This document shows, one piece after another, positions 53,289-61,283 of a stretch of 64,000 nucleotides of DNA (its first letter is position 1; the number at the start of each line of letters is the position of its first letter). The stretch lies in NCBI RefSeq assembly GCF_000009985.1, contig NC_007626.1, forward strand, positions 3,837,943 to 3,901,942. Reading direction: 5' to 3'. The notes under the pieces are model-generated. The model worked only from the letters and a program-made list of their open reading frames with translations. It had not been told where the DNA came from and ran no database searches. The position numbers were made by a program, and so were the translations under genes. The stretch is from Paramagnetospirillum magneticum AMB-1 (GTDB lineage: Bacteria; Pseudomonadota; Alphaproteobacteria; Rhodospirillales; Magnetospirillaceae).

Positions 53289-54998
53289 ATGTCCGACGGG
53301 GTGTGGCAGAATCTGAGCTTGCGCCGGCGATTCATGATCGTGGTGGGGCTGGGCGTCATCGTCATGGCTACGGTGATCGTGGTCTTCATCGCCCGCTTCG
53401 AGGAGCGCGCCCTGGAGCGCAAGCTCCACGAGCTTTCCGTCAACGAGATGACCTCGCTGCATGCGCTGATCGTCAACGTCATGGCCACCCGTCCCGAGGA
53501 CGGCGACAATATCGGCATCAAGGTCTTCAACAAGTGGTTCGACTCCCGCAACGTCCACTATGCGGGCAAGGTGTGGAGCGTGTGGGGTCCCAAGGTCACC
53601 GCCCACATGAAGGATGTGGAGCCGGACCGCGCTCCCAAGGCGGCCCAGGACGACATCGATCGCGAAGCCCTGGCCACCGGCAAGCCGGTCGGCCGCCTGG
53701 TGGGCGACTCCTACCGTTATGCCATGCCCATCGTGCTGGGCGTCACCGATGGCGCCAGGGACGAGGTCTGTCACTCCTGTCATGGCGGCATGGGCATGAC
53801 CGACGGCGAGGTCATCGCCGTGCTGTCCTCATCCTTGTCCACCACCGCCGAGAAGGCCGAGCTCAACAACGTCCTGATGGGGCTGTTCGCCTTCGGCGTC
53901 CTGGCCACCCTGATCTCGGTGCTGGGCGTCAAGTCCATCCTGACCCGCGTCATCACGCGGCCCATCGGCCGCATAACCTCCCTGATGGGGCGCCTGGCCG
54001 ACGGCGACACCTCGGTGGAGATCGAGGCCCAGGAACGCAGGGACGAGGTCGGCGACATGGCCCGCACCGTCCAGGTCTTCAAGGAACACATGCTGGAGGC
54101 CGAGCACCTGCGCGCCGCCCAGGAGCAGGAGCGGATCCGCGCCGCCGAGGAGCGGGCGCGCACCATGCGCGACATGGCCGACCATTTCGAGGCCACCGTC
54201 AAGGCCAAGGTCGCCGAGGTGGAGGAATCCACCACCGGCATCCACAAGACCGCCATGAACATGGCCACCCGATCGGGCCAGAGCGGTTCGCGCTCGCTCG
54301 ACGTCAGCGAGGCGGCCAACATCACCACCGAACGCGCCGGGACCGTGTCCGACGCCACGCGGCAACTGGCGCTGTCCGTCAACGAGATCGCCCAGCAGGT
54401 GGGGGAATCCAGCCGCATCGCCCAGCAGGCCGTGGCCAATGTCAACAACACCGCCAGCCAGATGAGCGGCCTGTCCGATTCGGTGCAGGCCATCGGCAAC
54501 GTGGTCCAGCTGATCAACGACATCGCCGCCCAGACCAACCTTCTGGCGCTCAACGCCACCATCGAGGCGGCGCGGGCCGGCGAGGCGGGCAAGGGCTTCG
54601 CCGTGGTGGCCAACGAGGTCAAGAACCTGGCTAACCAGACGGCCAAGGCCACTGAGGAAATCTCCAATCAGGTTTCGGCGGTGCAGACCTCCACCCGCGA
54701 GATGACCGCCTCCATCGAGGGGGTGGTCGAGACCATCCGGTCCATCGACAACATTTCCACCGCCATCGCCGAAGCCGTGCAGCATCAGGAAACCACCACC
54801 CGCCACATCGCCAGCAACATCGATGAAGTTGCCGCCCAGGCCCGCGAGGTGTCGTCCAGCGTGTCGACCCTGTCGCGCTCGTCCGCCCGCTCCTGCGCCG
54901 GCTCGGTCCGGGTGATCTGGAGCGCCAAGACCCTGGCCAAGGCGGTGTCGGACCTCAAGACCGAGGCCGAGGACTTCCTGCGTTCGGTGCGGGGATAG
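53289..54998 (+). CDS. Methyl-accepting chemotaxis protein with a c-type haem motif in its sensor domain
   Basis: The 569-residue receptor has membrane helix 1 (about 14-35), a periplasmic domain (36-188), helix 2 (about 190-212), HAMP (213-265) and the signalling domain (about 330-540) with the hairpin tip segment INDIAAQTNLLALNATIEAARAGEAGKGFAVVANEV. The periplasmic domain looks like the DUF3365/Tll0287 type and contains CHSCH at residues 161-165, a covalent haem-attachment motif, near its C-terminal end. The receptor should therefore sense oxygen, NO or redox state. It stands between a STAS gene and a molybdoenzyme operon; no cheA or cheW is nearby. Confidence 0.9.
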   Translation: MSDGVWQNLSLRRRFMIVVGLGVIVMATVIVVFIARFEERALERKLHELSVNEMTSLHALIVNVMATRPEDGDNIGIKVFNKWFDSRNVHYAGKVWSVWGPKVTAHMKDVEPDRAPKAAQDDIDREALATGKPVGRLVGDSYRYAMPIVLGVTDGARDEVCHSCHGGMGMTDGEVIAVLSSSLSTTAEKAELNNVLMGLFAFGVLATLISVLGVKSILTRVITRPIGRITSLMGRLADGDTSVEIEAQERRDEVGDMARTVQVFKEHMLEAEHLRAAQEQERIRAAEERARTMRDMADHFEATVKAKVAEVEESTTGIHKTAMNMATRSGQSGSRSLDVSEAANITTERAGTVSDATRQLALSVNEIAQQVGESSRIAQQAVANVNNTASQMSGLSDSVQAIGNVVQLINDIAAQTNLLALNATIEAARAGEAGKGFAVVANEVKNLANQTAKATEEISNQVSAVQTSTREMTASIEGVVETIRSIDNISTAIAEAVQHQETTTRHIASNIDEVAAQAREVSSSVSTLSRSSARSCAGSVRVIWSAKTLAKAVSDLKTEAEDFLRSVRG

Positions 54999-55085
54999 GC
55001 GAGTCGATCTAGGACTACTTAAGTCGCGACTCTCGACCCGACCGAAGGTATGATCCCTCCCCATGGGATGGGAGGGAGTCCGAAC

Positions 55086-55355
55086 ATGGACAGTTGGCGC
55101 AATAATTTGAAGCGGGCCTTTGGCGATACCATCGGCCCGACCACTGTGGGCCTTGACGACGTGCTGGCGGCCAGCCGGCAGATTTCCAAGTTCAATCGCC
55201 TGTCGCAGCATCTCCAGGGGCTCGACGCCATGGCCGCGGCCAAGAAGGGCGTCGGACCGGCGGAGCTGTCCGCTATCCGCGGCATGCGCATGTCGGAAAT
55301 CGCCCCCAAGCGCCTCAACGAGCTGTGCGAGACGCTGCTGAGCGATAAGGCCTGA
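55086..55355 (+). CDS. Small hypothetical protein (89 aa)
   Basis: This soluble basic, helical protein begins MDSWRNNLKRAFGDTIGP and has a segment SAIRGMRMSEIAPKRLNELCETLL near the end. No family is recognised. A GGGAGGG ribosome site 9 bases before the ATG and normal codon use support it as a gene. It sits 87 bases after the chemoreceptor and 104 bases before soeA. Confidence 0.65.
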   Translation: MDSWRNNLKRAFGDTIGPTTVGLDDVLAASRQISKFNRLSQHLQGLDAMAAAKKGVGPAELSAIRGMRMSEIAPKRLNELCETLLSDKA

Positions 55356-55459
55356 GCGTCGCCTTTCCCGATTGCCTTATTAGATCCCCCTAAAGTAGAG
55401 TGTCCTAAAACCGACCCCGCCATGAGGGTCAGGACAATACCAGGGGGGAGCTTGCCCGC

Positions 55460-58354
55460 ATGAGGGATCCTGCAGCTATTCCGGATTCCGATCTCGGCCG
55501 ATCGGAAGTCAAGACCACCACGTGCTACATGTGCGCCTGCCGCTGCGGCATTCGCGTGCATCTGCGCGACGGGGAGGTCCGCTATATCGAGGGCAATCCC
55601 GATCATCCCCTGAACAAGGGCATCATGTGCGCCAAGGGTGCCTCGGGCATCATGAAGCAGTACTCGCCCGCCCGCCTGACCCGGCCGTTGAAGCGCAAGG
55701 AGGGCACCGAACGCGGAGCCGGCGCCTTCGAGCCCATATCGTGGGAAGAGGCCTTCTCGACGCTGACCGAGCGCCTGGGGCATCTGCGGGCCACCGATCC
55801 CAAGAAATTCGCGCTGTTCACCGGCCGCGACCAGATGCAGGCCCTGACCGGGCTGTTCGCCGCCAAGTTCGGCACGCCCAATTACGCCGCCCATGGCGGA
55901 TTCTGCTCGGTCAACATGGCGGCCGGCATGATCTACACCATCGGCGGCAGCTTCTGGGAGTTCGGCGGCCCCGACCTGGAGCGGGCCAAGCTGTTCGTGA
56001 TGATCGGCACCGCCGAGGACCACCACTCCAATCCCATGAAGCGCGATCTCGCCGCCTTCAAGCGGGCCGGCGGACGCTTCATCGCCATCAACCCGGTGCG
56101 CACCGGCTACGCCGCCATCGCCGACGAATGGGTCCCCATCCGTCCCGGCACCGACGGCGCCCTGATCCTTGCCCTGGTGCGCGAGATCATGGAACTGGGC
56201 CTGTTCGACCGCGACTTCCTGATCCGCTACACCAACGCCGCCGAACTGGTGAACCAGGACGCCGACAGCGACACCTTCGGCCTGTTCGTGCGCGAGGGCA
56301 GCGTGCCGGTGCGTCCCGACACCTTCGAGACCCCGGACAAGATGTGGTGGGACCGCGAGTCCGACCGGCCGGTCATCGCCCGCACCAAGGACACCGAGGG
56401 CCGCCTGTTCGGCTCGTACAAGCTGCACGACGGCACGCCGGTCAAGCCGTCGCTGCAATTGCTCAAGGAGCGGGTCAAGGACTACACCCCGGAATGGGCC
56501 GAGGGCATCACCGGCATTCCCGCCGCCACCATCCGCCGCCTGGCCCACGAGATGGGCGTCACGGCACGCGACCAGACCATCGAGCTGCCCATCGCCTGGA
56601 CCGATTGCTGGGGCCAGGAGCATGACAAGATCACCGGCAACCCGGTGGCCTTCCATGCCATGCGCGGCCTTGCCGCCCATTCCAACGGCTTTCACACCAT
56701 CCGCGCCCTGGCCATCCTGATGACCCTGCTGGGCACCATCGACCGGCCGGGCGGGTTCCGCCACCGGGCGCCCTTCCCGCGCCCCATTCCGCCCTGCCCC
56801 AAGCCGCCCAAGGGACCGCACGCCATCAAGGCCGGCGAGCCCCTGGCCGGACCGCCCATGGGCTGGCCCGCCGACCCCGACGACCTGTCGGTGGATGCCG
56901 AAGGCGAGCCCATCCGCCTGGACAAGGGCTTTTCCTGGGAATACCCGCTGTCGGTGCACGGCCTGATGCACAACGCCATCACCAATGCGTGGCGCGGCGA
57001 TCCCTACCCCATCGACACCTTGTTGCTGTTCATGGCCAACATGGCGTGGAACTCGTCCATGAACACGTCCGAGGTGAGGAAGATGCTCACCGACAAGGAC
57101 GAGTCGGGGCAATACAAGATCCCCTTCCTGGTGGTCTGCGATGCCTTCCAGTCCGAGACGGTGGCCTTCGCCGATCTGGTGCTGCCCGACACCACCTATC
57201 TCGAACGCCATGACGTCATGAGCATGCTCGACCGGCCCATCTCGGAATTCGACGGTCCCGTCGATTCCGTGCGCGTGCCGATCCTTCCGCCCCTGGGCGA
57301 GTGCAAGCCGTTCCAGGACGTGGTGATCGAGCTGGCCACGCGGCTCAAGCTGCCGGGCTTCACCAACAAGGACGGCTCGCGCAAGTTCCGCGACTATCCC
57401 GACTTCATCGTCAATTTCGAGACCGAGCCCGGGTCGGGCATCGGTTTCCTGGCCGGCTGGCGCGGCAAGGCCGGCGAGAAGTCCATGGTGGGCGAGCCCA
57501 ACCCCAACCAGTGGGACCAGTACGCCCGCAACAACAACCACTTCCATTACGAGCTGCCGCCCAGCTTCCAGTACATGCGCAACTGGAACAAAGGCTACCT
57601 GGAATGGGCCTACCGCCACCGGCTGGTGCGCTTCACCGACCCGATCATGCCGCATATCTATTCCGAGCTGCTGCAGAAGTTCCGCCTCGCCGGCGAAGGC
57701 AAGTGGAAGGGCAAGCAGCCCCCCGATCGCCTGCGGGACAGGGTCAAGACCTTCTTCGATCCCCTGCCCTTCTACTACACGCCGCTGGAATGGCGGTGCT
57801 CGGACGGGCATGCCTATCCGCTGTCGGCGCTGACCCAGCGGCCCATGGCCATGTACCATTCCTGGGATTCCCAGAATGCCTGGCTGCGCCAGATCCACAC
57901 CAGCAACGTGCTGTTCATGCACCCCAAGGTGGGGGCGTTGGGCAATTTCGGCGATGCCGACTGGGTGTGGGTGGAAAGCCCCTGGGGCAAGATCAAATGC
58001 CAGGCCCGCTTCACCGAGGCGGTGGAGCCCGGCACGGTGTGGACCTGGAACGCCATCGGCAAGGCCTCGGGCGCCTGGGGCCTGGACCCCGACGCCAACG
58101 AGTCGAAGAAGGGCTTCCTGCTCAATCACCTGATCAGTGAGGAACTGCCCAACATGGTGGGCAACCAGCATGTGTCCAATTCAGATCCGGTGACCGGTCA
58201 GGCGGCGTGGTACGACCTCAAGGTCCGCGTCACCAAATGCAAGCCCGGCGAGGAAGGCGAAAGCTGGCCGCAGTTCAAGCCCCTCGAGCCGCTGCCCGGC
58301 CAGACCATCGGCTTCAAGTCGAAGGTTCGTGCCTTCCTGGCCGGGAGGAAGTGA
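55460..58354 (+). CDS. soeA: Molybdopterin oxidoreductase, SoeA-like sulfite dehydrogenase catalytic subunit
   Basis: The 964-residue protein is a DMSO-reductase-family enzyme with an N-terminal [4Fe-4S] motif: Cys22, Cys25, Cys29 and Cys57 (CYMCACRC, then GIMCAKG). A probable molybdenum-ligand cysteine is Cys149 in GGFCSVNM. There is no twin-arginine signal, so it faces the cytoplasm. Length, lack of Tat signal and the following FeS and DmsC-type membrane subunits match the SoeABC sulfite-oxidising complex described in Allochromatium. This is a family-level call; related cytoplasmic complexes with other substrates cannot be excluded. soeB begins 2 bases after its stop, with GGGAGGAAG inside its end. 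Confidence 0.8.
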   Translation: MRDPAAIPDSDLGRSEVKTTTCYMCACRCGIRVHLRDGEVRYIEGNPDHPLNKGIMCAKGASGIMKQYSPARLTRPLKRKEGTERGAGAFEPISWEEAFSTLTERLGHLRATDPKKFALFTGRDQMQALTGLFAAKFGTPNYAAHGGFCSVNMAAGMIYTIGGSFWEFGGPDLERAKLFVMIGTAEDHHSNPMKRDLAAFKRAGGRFIAINPVRTGYAAIADEWVPIRPGTDGALILALVREIMELGLFDRDFLIRYTNAAELVNQDADSDTFGLFVREGSVPVRPDTFETPDKMWWDRESDRPVIARTKDTEGRLFGSYKLHDGTPVKPSLQLLKERVKDYTPEWAEGITGIPAATIRRLAHEMGVTARDQTIELPIAWTDCWGQEHDKITGNPVAFHAMRGLAAHSNGFHTIRALAILMTLLGTIDRPGGFRHRAPFPRPIPPCPKPPKGPHAIKAGEPLAGPPMGWPADPDDLSVDAEGEPIRLDKGFSWEYPLSVHGLMHNAITNAWRGDPYPIDTLLLFMANMAWNSSMNTSEVRKMLTDKDESGQYKIPFLVVCDAFQSETVAFADLVLPDTTYLERHDVMSMLDRPISEFDGPVDSVRVPILPPLGECKPFQDVVIELATRLKLPGFTNKDGSRKFRDYPDFIVNFETEPGSGIGFLAGWRGKAGEKSMVGEPNPNQWDQYARNNNHFHYELPPSFQYMRNWNKGYLEWAYRHRLVRFTDPIMPHIYSELLQKFRLAGEGKWKGKQPPDRLRDRVKTFFDPLPFYYTPLEWRCSDGHAYPLSALTQRPMAMYHSWDSQNAWLRQIHTSNVLFMHPKVGALGNFGDADWVWVESPWGKIKCQARFTEAVEPGTVWTWNAIGKASGAWGLDPDANESKKGFLLNHLISEELPNMVGNQHVSNSDPVTGQAAWYDLKVRVTKCKPGEEGESWPQFKPLEPLPGQTIGFKSKVRAFLAGRK

Positions 58355-58356
58355 TC

Positions 58357-59094
58357 ATGAGCAAGAAGCAACTCGCCCTGGTCATCGACCTCAACGTCTG
58401 CGTCGGCTGCCATGCCTGCGTGACATCGTGCAAGGAATGGAACACCTCGGGCTGGGCCGGTCCCCTGCCCGACCTGAATCCCTATGGCGCCGATCCCAAC
58501 GGCGTGTTCTTCAACCGCGTCCAGACCTATGAATGCGGCACCTTCCCCGACACCGAGACCATCCACTTCCCCAAATCCTGCCTCCATTGCGAGGAGCCGC
58601 CCTGTGTGCCGGTCTGCCCCACCGGGGCCAGCTACAAGCGGGAAGAGGACGGCATCGTCCTGGTGGATTACGACAAGTGCATCGGCTGCAAATACTGCTC
58701 GTGGTCCTGCCCCTATGGCGCCCGCGAGTTCGACCCGGTGCAGGGTGTCATGAAGAAGTGCACGCTGTGCGTCGACCGCATCTACGACAAGACCCTGGAG
58801 GAGGACCGGCGCAAGCCGGCCTGCGTCCTGGCCTGCCCGGCCAGCGCCCGCATCTTCGGCGACATCAACGACCCCAATTCCGAGGCGGCCAAGGCCATCC
58901 GCGATAATGGCGGCTTCCAGTTGATGCCGGAATGGGGCAGCAAACCGGCCAACCACTATCTTCCCCGGCGCAAGACCACCACCACGCTCCATCCGGACGA
59001 GCTGGTGCGCGTCGACAACCCGCTGAAGGCCGAGGGGGAGAAACCCCGTCCCGCCTTCACCACGCCGACCATCGACGGCGCGTCCAGCTGGTAA
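58357..59094 (+). CDS. soeB: Four-cluster iron-sulfur subunit, SoeB-like
   Basis: This 245-residue electron-transfer subunit has 16 cysteines arranged as four [4Fe-4S] clusters: CVGCHACVTSC near the start, CLHCEEPPCVPVC, CIGCKYCSWSC and CTLCVDR with a later CVLAC. It should pass electrons from the molybdenum subunit to the membrane subunit. The ATG at 58357 lies behind a GGGAGGAAG ribosome site. No signal peptide is present, in agreement with a cytoplasmic SoeA. Confidence 0.88.
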   Translation: MSKKQLALVIDLNVCVGCHACVTSCKEWNTSGWAGPLPDLNPYGADPNGVFFNRVQTYECGTFPDTETIHFPKSCLHCEEPPCVPVCPTGASYKREEDGIVLVDYDKCIGCKYCSWSCPYGAREFDPVQGVMKKCTLCVDRIYDKTLEEDRRKPACVLACPASARIFGDINDPNSEAAKAIRDNGGFQLMPEWGSKPANHYLPRRKTTTTLHPDELVRVDNPLKAEGEKPRPAFTTPTIDGASSW

Positions 59095-59108
59095 GGGGAG
59101 AAAGCATC

Positions 59109-60050
59109 ATGAAACCCGCATTTTCCGTCATCTTCCTCACCACCCTGATCGGCGCCGGACAGGGATTGCTGATCGCGCTCACCGCCGGGCAGCTTTACGC
59201 CGGCGGCGGCAGCGGCGGCTTCTATGCCCTGGGCGGCGCGCTGGCCCTGGCGCTGCTGTGCCTGGGGCTGGTGGCTTCGGTCTTCCACCTGTCCAATCCC
59301 CAGCGCGGCTGGCGGGCCGCCACCCGCTGGCGCACCTCGTGGCTGTCGCGGGAAGTGATCCTGCTGCCCGTGCTGTGCGGCCTGGTCTTCCTCTATGCCG
59401 TCATCCACGCCTTCGGCTGGGCACCGGTGGTCATCCGCCTGGGCAATGGCGCCACGCTGGATCTGCCGCTGGTGCTGGGCCTGCTGGCCACCCTGGCCTC
59501 GCTGGCGCTGTTCGTCTGCACCGGCATGATCTATGCCTGCGTGCGGTTCATCCGCCAGTGGGCCTCGGGCTGGACCGTGGTCAATTACCTGATGATGGGG
59601 CTGGCCTCGGGCTTCACCCTGGCCGCCGCCTATGCCCAGCTTCAGGACAACGCCCTGGCCGGCTTCCTGGCCGGCTCGGCGGTGCTGCTGACCCTGCTGG
59701 CCCTGGCCACCCGCGCCTTCCAGCTGTGGCGGAACGCCACCGGCCAGCCGCGCTCCACCCTGAAGAGCGCCATCGGCCTGCATCACTCCCAGATCCGCCA
59801 GGTCACCCAGGGCTTCATGGGCAGCTCGTTCAATACCGTCGAGTTCGTCGCCCCCGGCGGCGCCGAGACGGTGAAGGGGCTGTCGGTGTTCTTCCTGGCG
59901 GTGGGCTTCGTCGCTCCGGCGGCGCTGCTGCTGGCCGGCCTGCCGGTGCTGGCCTTCCTGTGCCAGTTCGTGGGCCTGCTGGCCGAGCGCTGGGTGTTCT
60001 TCGCGGCGGGCAGCCACGTGCAGAACCTGTATTATCAGGCCAGGGGATAG
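59109..60050 (+). CDS. soeC: DmsC-type membrane anchor subunit, SoeC-like
   Basis: The 313-residue protein has eight or nine membrane helices and the DmsC-family N-terminal layout (VIFLTTLIGAGQGL, SVFHLSNPQRGWRAATRWRTSWLSREV). It anchors the complex and should deliver electrons to quinone. It starts 14 bases after soeB behind GGGGAGAAAG. A G/C-rich hairpin (about 60058-60086) lies just after the stop and may end the operon, though it has no T run. Confidence 0.85.
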   Translation: MKPAFSVIFLTTLIGAGQGLLIALTAGQLYAGGGSGGFYALGGALALALLCLGLVASVFHLSNPQRGWRAATRWRTSWLSREVILLPVLCGLVFLYAVIHAFGWAPVVIRLGNGATLDLPLVLGLLATLASLALFVCTGMIYACVRFIRQWASGWTVVNYLMMGLASGFTLAAAYAQLQDNALAGFLAGSAVLLTLLALATRAFQLWRNATGQPRSTLKSAIGLHHSQIRQVTQGFMGSSFNTVEFVAPGGAETVKGLSVFFLAVGFVAPAALLLAGLPVLAFLCQFVGLLAERWVFFAAGSHVQNLYYQARG

Positions 60051-60095
60051 TCTGGTTTCCCGCGGGCGACGCCTTCGTCCGCGGGGCACCGCCCA

Positions 60096-60296
60096 TCATT
60101 GCGCCGGGTGCAATTCCTCGACTATGGGTCCGGCCAGACGAAGCGCGATGGCGCAGGCTGCCTGCTCGCCGCATCGGGTCGAGCAGGTCCGGATGCTTTC
60201 GATGATGCGCAGGCACTCGGCGTAATGGCCCTCGCCGTACAGACGGCGGGCCTCGGACAGCATGGCGATGCACTTATAGGATTGTCCGGTCACCAT
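60096..60296 (-). CDS. Small helical cysteine-containing protein (66 aa)
   Basis: The product is predicted to be all helix. It begins MVTGQSYKCIAMLSEARRLYGEGHYAECLRI and has four cysteines in total, three of them close together in RTCSTRCGEQAAC. No family is recognised; a helical hairpin like one TPR is possible. It lies 14 bases downstream of the next small gene on the minus strand, and the two converge on soeC. Confidence 0.5.
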   Translation of the reverse strand: MVTGQSYKCIAMLSEARRLYGEGHYAECLRIIESIRTCSTRCGEQAACAIALRLAGPIVEELHPAQ

Positions 60297-60310
60297 ACGC
60301 CCCTCGCCGG

Positions 60311-60502
60311 TCAGGCGGCGCAGTCCGCCACTGCCTGGGAATAGAGTTGCTCGACCAGGATTCGGGCCGCGCCGGGGGTCAGGCTGGCATCCCGCGCCAG
60401 CAGCACCGCCCGCGCCGCGTCGCACTCCTCGGCATAGTCCAGGCCCACCTGCCGAGCGGCGGCGATGGCGCGGCCGATGATCTCGATGAGTGACCCGTTC
60501 AT
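60311..60502 (-). CDS. Small helical protein (63 aa)
   Basis: The product is Ala-rich and helical, starting MNGSLIEIIGRAIAAARQ and ending in VADCAA. A GGCAGGA ribosome site before the ATG at 60502 supports it. It forms a pair with the gene at 60096-60296 and resembles it in size and composition. No function can be read. Confidence 0.5.
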   Translation of the reverse strand: MNGSLIEIIGRAIAAARQVGLDYAEECDAARAVLLARDASLTPGAARILVEQLYSQAVADCAA

Positions 60503-60807
60503 ATCCTGCCCCGAATGCTGTCCGTTGAGACTTCCATGGACGCCATGATGGGGCGCCCCCACGCCAGGCACCACCTGCGAACGGAAAGAATGTGTGAGTC
60601 CGTGTAACGAAGCGCGACCTTTTCTTCGTCCCGAAAACGGCGATCCGGTGGCTTGACGTCCATCAAGTAAGACGGCGACACACTATGCTAATCAGTACAT
60701 TAGCTGACGCTGGTCTATCCTTTCCACGGGAATCCACGTTGACTCCACGCCAGGCGGCGCCTAAACCAGTACTCAAGCGTTGATAATCATTCGCAGCGAC
60801 AAGGTTC
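60503..60807. other. Intergenic region upstream of the TonB receptor operon
   Basis: These 305 bases hold no convincing gene. The only recognised element is the Fur-box-like sequence at 60778-60796. The left part should contain the promoter of the two small minus-strand genes. Confidence 0.4.
60778..60796 (+). promoter_or_regulatory. Fur-box-like site upstream of the DUF2946/TonB receptor genes
   Basis: GCGTTGATAATCATTCGCA contains TGATAATCATT, an 11-of-11 match to the core and right half of the classical Fur box; the left half is poorly conserved. It lies 12-30 bases before the DUF2946 gene start, a position where a bound repressor would block transcription when iron is plentiful. Confidence 0.5.
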
Positions 60808-61236
60808 ATGACCAGCGGCACCTTACGTCCCAGCAACTGGCTGCAAGCAATCCGGTCCCGGGGGGCCGGCATGGCGCGGTTGCTGCTGGTGGCCTTCGCG
60901 CTGCAACTGGTAATGCCGCTGCTGGACCTGGGTGGGGTTGCCGCCCTGGCCGGCGAGGCGGCGCTTCGGGCCGACCTGCAATCCTCGCTGTGCCACGATT
61001 CGAGCGGCGACCCCTCGCCGGATGACAATCCCGGGCCGCTGACCCAGGTCAAGCACTGCATCTTCTGCCTGCCCATGGCTGGCGAGTCCGCCGCCTGGAT
61101 AGCCACACCCCAGGCCCCCATCCCGGCCATGAGCCGCACCGTCACCGTCATCCTCAGCGATGATCAGGTGCCGCCCGCCGCCCGCCCGGCTTTCGCCCGG
61201 TCAAGGGCCCCTCCGTCCTCTCCTCGTACCGTCTGA
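60808..61236 (+). CDS. DUF2946-like small membrane/exported protein
   Basis: The 142-residue product has one hydrophobic N-terminal segment (about 22-50), then a short domain with CHDSSGD and HCIFCLPMAG, and a Pro/Ala/Arg-rich tail. The HCxxC pattern after a signal helix is typical of DUF2946 proteins, which are often encoded just upstream of TonB-dependent metal receptors. The start at ATG 60808 has an AAGG upstream, and an internal ATG at codon 22 is possible. The TonB receptor gene follows after 47 bases. Confidence 0.7.
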   Translation: MTSGTLRPSNWLQAIRSRGAGMARLLLVAFALQLVMPLLDLGGVAALAGEAALRADLQSSLCHDSSGDPSPDDNPGPLTQVKHCIFCLPMAGESAAWIATPQAPIPAMSRTVTVILSDDQVPPAARPAFARSRAPPSSPRTV

Positions 61237-61283
61237 GCTTTTCGCCCCCTGGGGGGTGTTCCACGGATTTCGAGGATCGAGTC

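Noticed and set aside
54838..54998. Possible frameshift at the C terminus of the chemoreceptor
   Set aside because: The tail looked unusual (Ser/Arg-rich then a helical end), but the frame stays open with normal codon use and ends in a plausible EAEDFLRSVRG helix, so no shift is needed.
55019..58171. Long open frame antisense to soeA (about 1050 codons)
   Set aside because: It mirrors a clear molybdoenzyme gene and gives low-complexity protein.
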